Assembly: GCF_001625215.2 (NCBI RefSeq)
Contig: NC_030384.2
Coordinates: 31,856,527 to 31,920,526, forward strand
Origin: Daucus carota subsp. sativus
Lineage: Eukaryota > Streptophyta > Magnoliopsida > Apiales > Apiaceae
Direction: 5' to 3'
Length of the DNA stretch: 64,000 nt
The notes beneath the pieces are model-generated. The model saw nothing but the letters and a program-made list of their open reading frames with translations. It made no database searches and was not told the origin of the DNA. The position numbers and the translations under genes are program-made. Positions 49,801-64,000 of this stretch are shown here, piece by piece (within the stretch, counting starts at the first letter, position 1; every line of letters begins with the position of its first letter).

Positions 49801-52672
49801 TCTATACTTCTATATCTCACTGGGTGTTCGATTTCTTCAATTATATTTTACGTATGTTGAACTCAGCTACTAATTGGTGAATTGCCTGTAATTTATGTAG
49901 GATTATTTATTTGTTCCAAAAAATTAATCTCTCTGCATCATGCCACTGCAGTAATCTTAATTATCTCAACGAAGGATAAGTTGTTGAACCTAATTAGATA
50001 CAAATTACTCCCCGGATACACACTTGTTTAGAAGTTTATTGCCTCATTACAAGTACCTAATAATGGTAATATCACTTCTCCACTTGATGAATGAAATATT
50101 CCTTTTTGACTACTGGATAATAAATTTGTATCAGTACTGCTGGTTATATGTTTATTAAAACAATTCTGCAAAAGTCTGTTACAATGCACCATATCATGTG
50201 ATTGCAGATAGGCATTATAATAGTATCTGAACTTCTCATATAACCCTGCTTCAATGATACAGGAATGGAAAAAAGATGGGGTGAGTGTTGCACTAAGGTC
50301 TAACCATGACAAACTTTTGCCAGAAACTGATATCTATATGGTAGATACGCTAGGTTTGTATTTACTCCTATCGTTAGCTGTATGTGCTCATCTTCATATA
50401 ATTATATTTTCAATTTGTCTAGAATTTAGACTGTAATCCAGTTTGTTGCTGGGGTGACTCGTATATTATTTTAATCTAAACATCAATCCTTGCACTGAGG
50501 GTACTGTTTTCACTGGCGTTCTTAGATTTCAGGCCATTTATTTAAATTTTGACCCCGTATAAAGTTGAAACATTATATTCAGTTGCTTTTAGTATAGGTA
50601 CTGTTATGGGGCAGCATGTTTAGCGTGATGCTTTGTGTTTCTTGAGCATGGTTTGAGGGGGTTTACTTTATTTTCAATATGCTCCAAGTATTATGCATAG
50701 TATACAACCCTGTAATAACCCCTTACCTCCGTACAAAATAAGTGGCTGGTATGTAATATTAGATATGCAAGAAAAGTTTTACATAATATTTTTTTTACTG
50801 ATCGTATTCCATATATTAAAATTAATCTTTTCTTCAAAATACCGCCAAACAGTTTTATGTGTTGCGCAGTTCTGCATAGATGCTGGTTTTGTATTGGGTG
50901 GAATCTTTTACAAGTTTTTTGACAATCTTTTTGCATCTCAATATAGATGTGAATGTTCCCCAGATCCTAGTTTTCCTAAATATGTGCATGGAAAAGTTTG
51001 TTTTTGACAACGTACCATAAGTGGTTTGCTTTGGTGACAACCTAATTTAAACCAGATCGCCTATTTCAATATTGGCTAAAGATATAAAGCTCACTAGCTC
51101 AGTATAAGTAGGGTAAGGTTGCCCTTTTTGAGATATGCAGTAAATAGGGTGGAGCTAGATGTCGCCAATGACTGGTGGACTGTAACTTGATCTTGGTCTT
51201 AGTAATTGCATGTTTTCGTGCCAAGAGGCCCAAGACTAATACATACATGTCATGAAAGATGAAAACCTCTATCATTTTAAATAAAATATGATGTAAACAC
51301 AAATTTTGTGGATTTAAAGTTATATTGCGATAGTATTTGTGAGGTATTTTATCAGTATAGAGAGATCTTTTCCTTTGTTTGTAGGTGAACTGAGAAGCTT
51401 TTACAGAATAACTCCGATAGCTCTCATTGGGGGTTCTCTTTTGCCTGGTTTAAGTGGCCACAATATATCAGAAGCTGCTGCTGCTGGCTGTGCTGTTTTA
51501 ACTGGTTAAAGTTTGCTGAAAATTTCCTTTATCGTCTTTCTGCATGATACAAGAAATTACTTATATTTTATTACTATCGTTAATTTTCAGGTCATCATGT
51601 TGGCCACTTCTTGAACATGGTATCAGAAATGCAACGAATAAATCCGTTGTCAGTTCATCAGGTGTATAACTTCTTATTGATCTTTAATCTCTTATTTTAA
51701 ATCTAATAACTTGCAAAAATCACCACATAATCATTTTTGTATTTATTATGCTAGAATGGAAACTATGCCCAACATGCTGAATTTGAAAACAGCTGTTTCT
51801 TGCTACTGATACTTAATTTAAATCTCTTATTTTAAATCTAATAACTTGCAAAAATCACCACATAATCATTTTTGTACACAAGTTCCTAATATTAATTATC
51901 ATGTAAGATAATAGTCTTGCTGAGCACAAATATTTCTCCTAATTGAGAGCATCAGTTTGATGCAACTTTATGGACAGCATATACTCCCCTGCTGTCAACA
52001 GTAGTATTGCTGTCCCAGGCTGACTGCTGAGTCTTAAGCTGGTATGTAGGAGCTAGTAATACTTCTCGAATCACCACTATAATGTGCAAGCATCACCTGC
52101 GTAAATTACCTATCAACTTCAGATAAGTCATAAGTTTCAACTTTCCCTCAATGCCTTCTCATCTAGTTTAGATTGTTTCTCTATTAAGATAACTCTTGCC
52201 TTTGTCTGAATTGATTTTTATGATTCAAACTTAAAGCAGTTATCTGTTTTCTAGCATGTGAGATTTGTCTACCAGCTAGATAATGCCACTTTCCACTATA
52301 CTGTTCTATTTCTGCTGTAGCTGGCCATACTATTTACTAAAAAGTGTAAGCCTTGTCATGTATATGCACCAGAATATCTTCAATTGACAGAACTGTCATG
52401 TATATATTTTTTTTCCGAAAAAAGGGTTATTTGATTTTATGTTACTAGTTCTTTGTCTTTTGCATTTGGCATGAAGTTCAAATATGCTTCAGGTTGCTGG
52501 AAATATTGAGCTCTGTGAAGTTCTTACTGAGCTCTTCAGTAATTGCATTGCTTTAGAAGCTCGCCGCGCAGCTGGAAAACAGGCCTATCATGCCCTATCA
52601 AATGGGGTAGGTGAGAGTGTGTGGAATCTTTTGAACTGTCATGTCTTTGGAAAAGCTTTGGAAGAGACTTAG
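40884..52672 (+). CDS. KDTA: 3-deoxy-D-manno-octulosonic acid (Kdo) transferase, mitochondrial KDTA/WaaA type
   Basis: Twelve exons: 40884-41085, 41196-41289, 45754-45796, 47800-47922, 48147-48266, 48346-48412, 48668-48784, 49000-49097, 50263-50353, 51385-51504, 51591-51661 and 52493-52672. All have GT-AG borders and close to 441 residues, near the length of Arabidopsis KDTA. GT30 N-terminal domain with the motif WFHAVSLGEG, in which Glu69 corresponds to the bacterial catalytic glutamate; middle part LLLVESELWPNL and LNARMSPKSFRNW; C-terminal GT-B half with GGSLLPGLSGHN and SEAAAAGCAVLTG. The enzyme transfers Kdo to a lipid A-like precursor. Plants keep this bacterial-type pathway in mitochondria. 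The ATG follows an in-frame upstream GTG that is not used. The gene spans 11.8 kb for 1.3 kb of coding DNA, with a 4.5-kb second intron. Confidence 0.95.
41560..45520. repeat. Ancient direct duplication inside KDTA intron 2
   Basis: Block A (about 41560-43110) and block B (about 44090-45520) are diverged copies in the same order. Shared landmarks: GGTCCT.TTGTT followed by AGGCCCTTTCTTGG (41589 and 44110 on), GTGGAGGCCTC (41932 and 44482), GTGGTCCTGCTTTGGGGG(G)ACAGGC (42512 and 44947), and GAAGATGGA..AAATA.TACA.GGAT (43037 and 45454). About 1 kb of unrelated DNA lies between them. No coding sense. Confidence 0.7.
45028..45045 (+). repeat. Poly-G run
   Basis: Eighteen consecutive G on the plus strand in KDTA intron 2, inside duplicated block B. 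Block A lacks it. Confidence 0.95.
45992..47114. mobile_element. MULE-like element in KDTA intron 3
   Basis: Flanked by the perfect 10-mer TTAATTATTG (45982-45991 and 47115-47124). Ends are inverted: GGGGTAATTGAGCTAATTCA against GGGTAAATAAGCTAATGCA, both followed by TCACTATA and CAGTTGAATCAC. 1.12 kb. An open frame inside (46585-46767) has no known domain. A 10-bp duplication and TIRs fit a non-autonomous Mutator-like element. It lies between intact splice sites. Confidence 0.8.
49383..49527. repeat. Minisatellite in KDTA intron 8
   Basis: About three degenerate 45-bp units sharing AATTAGTGGG(C/T)AT and CTTGAGTTTACCT(G)T, plus a partial fourth. Confidence 0.8.
51688..51877. repeat. Exact direct repeat of about 54 bp in KDTA intron 11
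   Basis: The block starting ATCTCTTATTTTAAATCTAA at about 51688 recurs without change at about 51824, ending CATAATCATTTTTGTA. The spacing is about 136 bp. Confidence 0.85.
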
Positions 52673-54170
52673 ATCAGCGAGCTGCAGTATTATCAAGGTA
52701 CTGTATGTCTGTATCCAATTTGGAATTTGTGTAAATTTGTGTTTTGCCTGTAAGAATCCAAACTCCTTTCTAATTTTGCTTCCAAGTAGTCCACTACTAG
52801 CTTGGTAGCTTAATCACTAAAATAATTTTCTCCAGACATTGCCTCGGGAAAATTTAATTAGTGATTGATATGTCAATGTTTTTATAATGGTGCTTACCTT
52901 TTGTAACAGCAAAGGGTCCATAAAAGGCAGAAGGGCTATAGAGTATAGATTATATTACTATGTATTACTTTATTACTTATAATTATCTGTTAATAAAGAA
53001 TGATGGTTAATGATTGTCAACTCCTACAAATTAAGTAATAAAAAAGTGTATAAATCATTTAACTTTCTAATTGTCACAGGAACTTGCAAGGAGTATAAAA
53101 CACTTCTGACGTGTACAGAACTTATCGTGGAACCTGAGGCAGCCTCTGGTACAGGTGGGTGTGCTTGAGCTCAATACACTTTCTTGGTAGTTAATGGTAG
53201 GAGGCACAAGCTTGCTCTCAGATGGATCGTAAAATTGAATGGAAGTGGCTGCAGCTCATGCCCAACCAACTAGAATGTACGAAGCAAATAAACTTTACAT
53301 GCCTGATGCCTTGTGCAAGCATCTCACACCTTAATGGCATCATATTATCAAACTGGTTCCAAGAGGTGAAATGGAAGCAGCAGAGAGGACACCCTTGGCC
53401 CATGTACCTGTTAGTTGCCCTCATTTCTGTAGACAAAAACTGTAATATAGAAGAAGACTCTTATCTACGTGCAAGTTGGTATAGAGAGTAAGGATGAGCT
53501 GTGAATTGTGTTAGGCAGTTTGAAACTTAAAATTGCATTTTCACTTTACATATCCAGAGTCAACTTGGCCCGAGAGGTACTGATGCATTATTTGTACTAA
53601 GTTTTAAACGCCAATCGCGCTTTCAAATTATGTGGGTTCTTCTGCTACAGCAAGCATGTGAGCTATGGAGTTCTCATTTTAATGGAAGAAACATATGGCC
53701 GACAAAGTACTTTTGTTCAACAGTTAAAGTCTGAGGTTACAAATCCACTTGGGGTGAAAACATTGAAAAATGAAGTTAATAAAATTGAGTTTCATGGGAT
53801 TCAATGAGACAGCAAATACTGTAAAGACTAGAGACTATAGTACCTGTTACATGCTTTTTCTGTAAGTGCAAGTTGGTGTTGCGACCAAAATATAAAAAGA
53901 AAAAGTGAAAAAGAAAAGACAGGGTTATGCTTTTTACCCAATGTATAATCAAAATCTGGGAAAGCGGAGAACAGCTATCATTTAACCAACCACCATTTTC
54001 TTATCGTCAATCATGTAATCAAACCAGTGGAGTGGGGGTGCTCTTGAGATGAAGCCAGTTGTAATTAGTACGTTCAAAATAAATTTATATTAAGATCGAA
54101 TACGTTTTCTCTTGCGAAAGATGTCATTTTTAAAGTACTAGCGAAATCAGAACAGTGTAAAATGACAACG
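52673..54170. other. Intergenic, 3' of KDTA
   Basis: Likely KDTA 3' UTR, then non-coding DNA. Open frames around 53220-53490 lie on both strands and match nothing I know. Confidence 0.4.
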
Positions 54171-54459
54171 GCTCTGTTTGGAAGTTAGAGGTTTGAGGTA
54201 AAATTAGAGGTTTGACCACTAGAATCTTCTAAAATTGATGTTTGGTAGTCAGCGAATTGAAATAGTAGTTTGGATAAAAAAGCTAATTTTGAAAAATCTA
54301 CTTTTGAGGAGGTTTTTCGGTTAGCGGTTTAAGTATGTGTCACAAAAAGCTCATCAAATAATTATTTACCAAACAGTTTTACAACTTAGTCAAAACTTCT
54401 ATTTCACTCAGTCAAAACATCTAATTAAATCCGCTAACCGCTAATTCCTAAACAGAGCT
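54171..54459. mobile_element. hAT-like MITE
   Basis: Left end GGCTCTGTTTGGAAGTTAG; right end read inversely AGCTCTGTTTAGGAATTAG. The interior carries (A/G)GAGGTTTGA and TCAAACT-type repeats. About 289 bp, non-coding. Confidence 0.75.
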
Positions 54460-54934
54460 TATATTTTTCTTTTGTGAATATGTCAATTTTAGAGTATACA
54501 GTTATTGAAATCAGACCAGGGGAAAATCAAAACATTTATAATTTGTAATGATTTCAGAAGGAAAGTTATATTTGCAGGCAGGGTAGCCCCGGCCTCGACG
54601 GTAACTAGTCATACAAACTTTCTTCCGCACAAGCTTCGATCCAGAAAACATGATAGTTGGAGGGTCCCAAGTTTTTTATAATTAAACACAAAGTAGTTAA
54701 GAGGGGGATTAGAAAAAATAACGGAGTTAACCTTTTCGATTAAATAATAATTGACAAGGTAATAAGTCGACTAAATTAACAATTATTTTCCGATCCCATG
54801 TGATTTCGATAAAATAATATGATAATATCTCATATGATTATAAATATTATAAAATAAAAATAACTGAGAAGTTAATATCCGTAATCTCACGTACACGGAT
54901 AATTAATATCATTAATGTCACATATATGAAAGAA

Positions 54935-55210
54935 GCGGGAAGTTAATATCGTTAAAGATAACGAATTTTTAAGAGAAGCGGGAAGTTAATACCGTTAACG
55001 ACAACGAATTTTTAAAAATAAGTCGAACGTTAATATCGTTAATCAACCACAGATCATTTAAAACTAGCGGGAAGTTAGTATCGCTGATGTCACATGTATG
55101 AAAAAAGCGGAAAGTTAATATCGTTAACGATAACGAATTTTTAAAAATAAACATATGACTAATACCGTTAATCAACTACGGATCTTTTAAACCAGCGGGA
55201 AGTAAAAACC
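54935..55210. repeat. Degenerate tandem repeat array
   Basis: At least five copies of a unit built from (A)GCGG(G/A)AAGTTAATA.CGTTAA, followed by (G/C)ATAACGAATTTTTAAAAATA or CAACTACGGATC.TTTAAA. Earlier, weaker copies start near 54868. It ends about 250 bp before the receptor-kinase start. Confidence 0.8.
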
Positions 55211-55458
55211 ATTAATCAGGCATCCACAGAAAAACAACAACGGTTACTCTGCTAATAATCACTGTAATTAATTCCCGGTGGGGGCAAAGAAATTGAAGAC
55301 AAAAATCCTAGCTTGGAATTTACTTGCCTCACACATTTCTCGACCTCACTGCCTCACTTTCACCCCTCGCTATTGTCTTTATTCACAAACAGTAGCAACA
55401 AATAACAAAAGCTCACTTAATCTCTTCCCGCCTCACCTTTCCAAATTTCTAAAACACA

Positions 55459-57542
55459 ATGGACCTTCTTCACACCCTCTCTCTCCTCTCTCTCCTCATC
55501 TCTCTCCCACTCTCGTCTCTCTCCGATGACACCGCCGCTCTCTCTCTCTTCCGCTCCACCACCGACACACACGGCGCACTTCTCGCCAACTGGACCCTCA
55601 CTTCATCCACTTCCACCGCTTGCTCGGCCTCCTGGCGTGGCGTCAACTGCACGAACAACCGTGTCATTGCTCTTAAACTCCCCTCTCTCAATCTCCGCGG
55701 CTCTCTCGACTCTCTCGCCTCTCTCGATCAGCTTCGCTTTCTCGATCTCGCTGATAATCGCCTCAATGGCTCTATTTCCGCGTTAACTAATTGTACTAAT
55801 TTAAAACTTGTGTATCTCTCTAATAATGATCTCTCCGGGGAGATTCCGGCGGAAATTTCGTCTCTTCGGAGAATTGCGCGGTTAGATTTATCTGATAATA
55901 ATTTAAACGGAGTTCTGCCTGATGAATTTCCAGCTCGGTTGCTCACTCTCCGCCTCGACAATAACGAACTCTCCGGTACAATTCCTTCGTCTCTCGACTC
56001 AATTCCGAAGCTTAAGCAGCTTAATTTATCGAATAATTTGTTGTACGGTCAAATACCTGAAAATCTTCTCGGAAAATTCGGGAATGAGAGTTTTTCCGGT
56101 AATGAAGGCTTATGTGGCGCCTCTCCGTTTCCTGATTGTTCTAGTGTTCATGTACCTCCACCTGCTGCTTCTAATCGGACTGTCGCATCATCTCCGACAT
56201 TGTCTAGTAAAAGATCGAAGCGGAAAGGCCTTAGTCCTGGCGCTGTAGTGGCAATTGTGATTGCAAGTGCGGTTGTGATAGTAGTGGTTATCTATATTAT
56301 AGTTGCTTGTTACTGTGGAAGATACTCGAGAGACTCGAATTTAGGGAGCGAGAGTGGGAGGAAGAGGAGTAGTTATGGGAGTGAGAAGAAAGTTTTTGCG
56401 AGTGATGGAGGTGGGGATAGTGATGGAACAAATTCTACTGATAAGAGTAAGCTTGTGTTTTTCGAAAGGAAGAAGCAATTTGAGCTTGAGGATTTGTTAA
56501 AAGCCTCTGCGGAGATGCTTGGGAAAGGGAGTCTGGGGACTGTTTACAAGGCTGTGCTTGATGATGGTATTGCTGTGGCTGTGAAGAGATTGAAAGATGC
56601 TAATCCTTGTGGGAGGAAAGAGTTTGAGCGGTATATGGATGTTATTGGGAGGCTAAAGCACGCGAATGTTGTTAGACTAAGAGCTTTTTATTATGCTAAA
56701 GAAGAGAAGCTTCTTGTTTATGATTATCTCCCAAATGGAAGCTTACACTATCTACTTCATGGTATCTGTAGTAATGTTTTAGACAATTCTTTATTCTTTG
56801 CTGTTTGTTTTGGTTTTGTTTATGGTTCTTAAATTTTATGAATTGTGTTTTATTGTTGATGATGATGGTAGGGAATCGAGGGCCTGGAAGAATTCCATTA
56901 GATTGGACTACAAGAGTCAGCTTGGTCTTGGGAGCTGCTCGTGGGCTTGCTCGTGTTCATGAGGAGTACGAGACTGCGAGAATTCCTCATGGAAATGTGA
57001 AATCATCGAATGTTTTGCTGGATAAGAATGGTGTTGCTTGCATATCTGATTTTGGGCTAGCATTGCTTTTGAATCCTGTACATGCTACAACAAGGCTGGG
57101 TGGATATAGGGCACCTGAGCAAGTTGAAGTCAAGAGACTTTCACAAAAAGCAGATGTTTACAGTTTTGGTGTTTTGTTACTGGAGGTGCTCACAGGAAGA
57201 GCTCCATCCAAATTTCCGTCTCCAAGTTCAGGTAATCCTGTAGCTGAGGAGGAGGAGCAAGCTGTGGATCTTCCTAAATGGGTGCAGTCAGTGGTGAGGG
57301 ATGAGTGGACTGCTGAAGTGTTTGATCAGGAATTGTTGAGGTACAAGAACATTGAAGAAGAGCTTGTTGCAATGCTTCATGTGGCGATGGCTTGTGTTGT
57401 TACACAACCGGAAAAGAGGCCTTCCATGTCAGAAGTGGCGAAACTGATTGAAGAAATCAGGGTGGAGCAGTCTCCCTTAGGAGAAGATTATGACGAGTCA
57501 CGCAACTCGCTCTCACCTTCAGCTGCTACTACTGAAGGCTGA
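55459..57542 (+). CDS. PXC1: LRR receptor-like (pseudo)kinase, PXC1 type
   Basis: Exons 55459-56761 and 56872-57542 (GT-AG) give 657 residues. Signal peptide (1-22), LRR N-terminal cap, about five leucine-rich repeats (roughly 65-205), [10 protein letters not shown] cap (211-220), transmembrane helix (261-286), and a kinase domain from about 345. P-loop GKGSLG (355-360) and the VAVK lysine (Lys376) are kept and DFG is at 494-496. The catalytic HRD is HGN (474-476), so it probably phosphorylates weakly or not at all, as in much of LRR-RLK subfamily III. The tail [20 protein letters not shown] is nearly that of Arabidopsis PXC1, a regulator of secondary wall formation in xylem fibres; that role here is by homology. 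Start: first ATG, followed directly by the signal peptide. The 5' coding part is strongly CT-rich. Confidence 0.95.
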
Positions 57543-59313
57543 TCAAATAGTTCTGTTGTATGAGACTCTGAGGTGGAACACAGTACTGTTGTCACCTTCC
57601 TAGATTTCATGTGCATTCTTGTCTCTATTTATGTGATATCTGGTTCCTGTTTTATTTATATCAATGCTGGTAGTCGAGATCTGCCTGATGATCTTGTGTT
57701 CTTGTTAACCAAACCAAGAAGTTTCAATCAGTCTGTATTTGCATAATTAAATTTCAGATATTAGACTTGAAATAATACTTCGCTGGTTTAGAAAGAATTT
57801 TACTTGCAGAATCGTTTGTTCAAGCTGGGCTGTCCATTTGAAATTTCTCTGGTATATTAAAGGAAGCCTAACATTCCCTCATCATCACCATTCATTGTAT
57901 TAAGTATTAACTACTGTATAAAGTAAGAGTAACTTTGGGCAAGACTTGCAACTAGCAACCAAAGAGCAGGAATTTATAATGATGATTGATGGACATGCTA
58001 TGATTAGGCCTGGTAAAACTAAAAAGCATGTAAAAACACCATCAGTTGCTTTTACCTTTCTTTTGCTGTTCCACAATCTTATCTTCACGACAACAAAATA
58101 TTTGTTTTTTTCCTCTGCTTTTATCTACTCATTAGAAAGTCTGCCATGGAAGTTCTTTTACAAAGAATGTCATGAATAAAGAGAGCATCTCACACTCTGG
58201 CAGGCCTTTTTCTCCTGACTTAGAGTCTTAGACCATCCACAATGGGTTTGTCATTTGGTGCATCAGGCCACTCACAGTAAAAATGAATATATATTTTATC
58301 TCTTTTTTACGTTCCATGGGTAAAGTAAAATATATGCATGACTAATTTCCTGGCCACGGCCAACTCTTGTGACTTTGTACGTCACAGCAACAAGTGCAGG
58401 TCATGGGTGTTTTTTACAACTACATTGTTAATAATAAAAATGTGGCTTGTTTGAGCTGGTCTTATAATATTGGAGAATCAATATTGGAGTGATTCGAGCA
58501 TTTCTTTTTCCCGGTATAATAAGAGTGTGGCCAGCTTGAGTTGATCATATAGCATTGGAGTGAAAATGGCCATTTTTTCTAAAAGTCGATTAAAGCATAC
58601 ATGTCTACAGACCGGCAAAAAGAGGAAGTGAGCACTGTGGATTCTCTTAATTGCAGTTCAAACTCAAAGTACCCTCTCTGTGTTAATCAATCAGTTCTTA
58701 TTGACAGCAAAACAAGCTTTTCCATAAAAGATTCTCTAAAAAAAAGTTACTTATGTACAGACATGGTGTTTATTTTCTATAATAAAAGACAACTTCAAAA
58801 TCGTCAAGTTCAGCATCGCCCTCTATATTACACTACAAATGGATATAAAAAAGAGTGATCAATAACATGTATTGTTAACCATTTCGAACTAGTAAGAACT
58901 TGGTCTGAATTTCATACATAGAGTTGCATCTTTACACAAGTAGTACAATTTTGTAAAATGTTAACTCTTTTAGACACGATTTACAAACACAACACACCTC
59001 AGCATGCAGGTGGCTTGACTAACCAGTTGCTGAAGGTATACTATCCCTTTTTCTCATGTTATCTGTACAGGTAGCATATCTTTATGTTCTCTATGGGGAT
59101 AAATATATTATCCCTCTCTCATGTTATCTGTACAGCCAGAATAATTTTATCCCCTCTTTTTTCCCGGTACAAGTCCTAAATCTACGGTATATTATTGGAT
59201 ATGTCCATTATTATCTGATAGATAATGGGAGCCCAGAAAACTTGGGGAAGCCTCTGTTTGCCTCTGGAAGGCAGACTGTAAGGGCATATCTCAGCTCTCC
59301 AAAAATACAGATG
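57543..59313. other. Intergenic; 3' flanks of two convergent genes
   Basis: No gene supported. A possible worn MITE at about 58231-58560 (starts GACCATCCACAATGGG) lacks a clear right end. A local repeat of CTCATGTTATCTGTACAG occurs at 59053 and 59118. Confidence 0.4.
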
Positions 59314-62834
<3,521 letters not shown>

Positions 62835-63439
62835 GGACGGACGTTATGGAGTGAGGGGAGTGTCTGAAGAGGGGGGTGTAGACGACGTTAGTTTGGGGAA
62901 AACAGATCGGTTACAGCACCGTTAACTGTGGAACAGATGCCGTTAATGTTATAACCTGGTTTGTGGACCTTTTGCGTTCTACGACCGAGGAGCCTGTCAT
63001 TCACTCCTCCTTAAAAAAAAAAAAAAACATACTACTAAATTTGGGTCTTATTTTCAATTAATTGTTCAATTTTAAAAGAATGAGCTTATAATTGTAATAT
63101 TTCTTCTTTTTTGAAACCATAATTATAATATTTCTTGTTTTAATGTTTATGTTATATTTCAGTAATTCAATTTAGTAAGTAGTTTTGTCGAAATCGAATT
63201 TCTTGTCTTGGACCAAAATTGGTGTGGGAGTTTTCGGCGTTGTAATGATGAATTCTATAACGATAAATAAAAATTTATTGAAGTAATCACATCAGACCAG
63301 TAATTTCAAGGAGTAAATGATTTAAATTTAAACCAGGAATACAAGAAAAAAATTCTGAAATACGAAACTAAATTGGTATACAATGTTACGACGAGGTGAG
63401 ATGGGAATATCTGAACTTATTGGATAAATAAGAAACACA
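62835..63439. other. Upstream region of the trihelix/UMP-kinase gene
   Basis: 5' UTR and promoter side (about 62835-62990 is GC-richer), then a poly-A run at about 63015-63028 and AT-rich DNA. No gene. Confidence 0.45.
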
Positions 63440-64000
63440 TTGGAGACATACAACATATGTGGCAGTTCTGGTTACAAGAATGGAAAATGAACAAATTACA
63501 CGGTTTTTTCATAAATATGCTTCGACTTGAAGAAAAATTAATTGTCCTCAACATACTAAAGATGCAAATAGGAGAACTTAAACGAAGTTCAAGAAGTTGT
63601 GACAAATTATATTTCGAAGTTGTTCAAAGTCTCGAATCAAAATGGCATGTTATTGAGTTGAGAAACAGTGGCTCAACTTACAGAAGATGAGAATAAAATT
63701 TTGGTAAATTATGCTAGAGGCTCAACTTGCAGAAGATGAGAATGAAACTTTGGTAGATTACGCTAGCGGAAGTAAATGAAGCAGTGTTTACAATGCACCA
63801 TGATAAATTACCTGGACCGGACGGTTTAAACCCAGCTTTTTTCCAAAAAATTTATAGTACAGTTTCCAGAGATATGTGAAATTTTGTAAGCGATACATGA
63901 GTACGTGTTAGCTTCCTATTGGAATTAATCAAACATTATTCTGCTTGATATGAAAAGTTAAACAATTATGGTCAATGATTGAAGACCGTCCTATCTCGTT
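63440..64000 (+). pseudogene. LINE (non-LTR) reverse transcriptase relic, cut by the window edge
   Basis: At about 63768-63878 the plus strand reads EVNEAVFTMHHDKLPGPDGL followed by NPAFFQKIYSTVSRDM, the start of a plant LINE reverse transcriptase. A stop and frame changes follow (63879 on). The preceding 300 bp read coiled, charged sequence (LRLEEKLIVLN) like the region before the RT domain. A near-exact repeat of GGCTCAACTT.CAGAAGATGAGAAT occurs at 63670 and 63720. Non-functional. Confidence 0.75.

Noticed and set aside
53218-53491. Overlapping plus and minus ORFs after KDTA
   Set aside because: No known domain, no start context or neighbouring exons; likely 3' UTR or spacer.

Overview
This window is nuclear DNA of a flowering plant, almost certainly a eudicot. 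The protein genes are split by GT-AG introns. The intergenic DNA is AT-rich and full of MITEs, (TA)n and (CA)n microsatellites and degraded retroelement pieces. Every recognisable protein has a clear land-plant family: DEG9 protease, CYP76 P450s, mitochondrial Kdo transferase, the PXC1 receptor-like kinase and a trihelix/UMP-kinase fusion. An asterid (for example Apiaceae) is my guess from the look of the genes; it is not demonstrated.

Layout. 1-3.8 kb: gene-poor, with a Tourist-like MITE and a decayed PPR-repeat relic. 3.8-12.0 kb (minus): a nine-exon DEG9/DEGP9-type serine protease gene. 12.0-25.75 kb: a transposon cluster seated in long (TA)n tracts. Its core is a 12.25-kb element (13450-25701) with inverted ends of about 70 bp. 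It holds a complete five-exon FAR1/MULE-type transposase gene (plus), a complete thirteen-exon Ulp1-like cysteine protease gene (minus) and, between them, pieces of two host genes: the proteasome ATPase RPT6, interrupted by an inverted fragment of a DUF716/TMEM45-type membrane-protein gene. 25.75-28 kb: another related TIR, then a foldback element with a second element nested in one arm. 28.1-29.7 and 35.0-36.6 kb (both minus): two CYP76-type cytochrome P450 genes, separated by MITEs and a stretch resembling mitochondrial DNA. 36.6-40.9 kb: MITEs and an RNase H relic. 40.9-52.7 kb (plus): a twelve-exon KDTA (Kdo transferase) gene with very long introns that carry a MULE-like insertion, an internal duplication and minisatellites. 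55.5-57.5 kb (plus): a two-exon PXC1-type LRR receptor-like kinase. 59.3-62.8 kb (minus): a seven-exon trihelix + uridylate-kinase fusion gene. 63.4-64 kb: a broken LINE reverse transcriptase running off the right edge.

The host genes are unrelated neighbours (protein turnover, specialised metabolism, mitochondrial lipid A-type synthesis, vascular signalling, nucleotide/transcription) and form no pathway. The coherent system is the 12.25-kb transposon: transposase, Ulp1-type protease and trapped host exons inside one pair of inverted ends. I joined exons by hand. For all eight complete gene models the reading frame closes across every junction with canonical GT-AG sites. I saw no tRNA, rRNA or CRISPR array.
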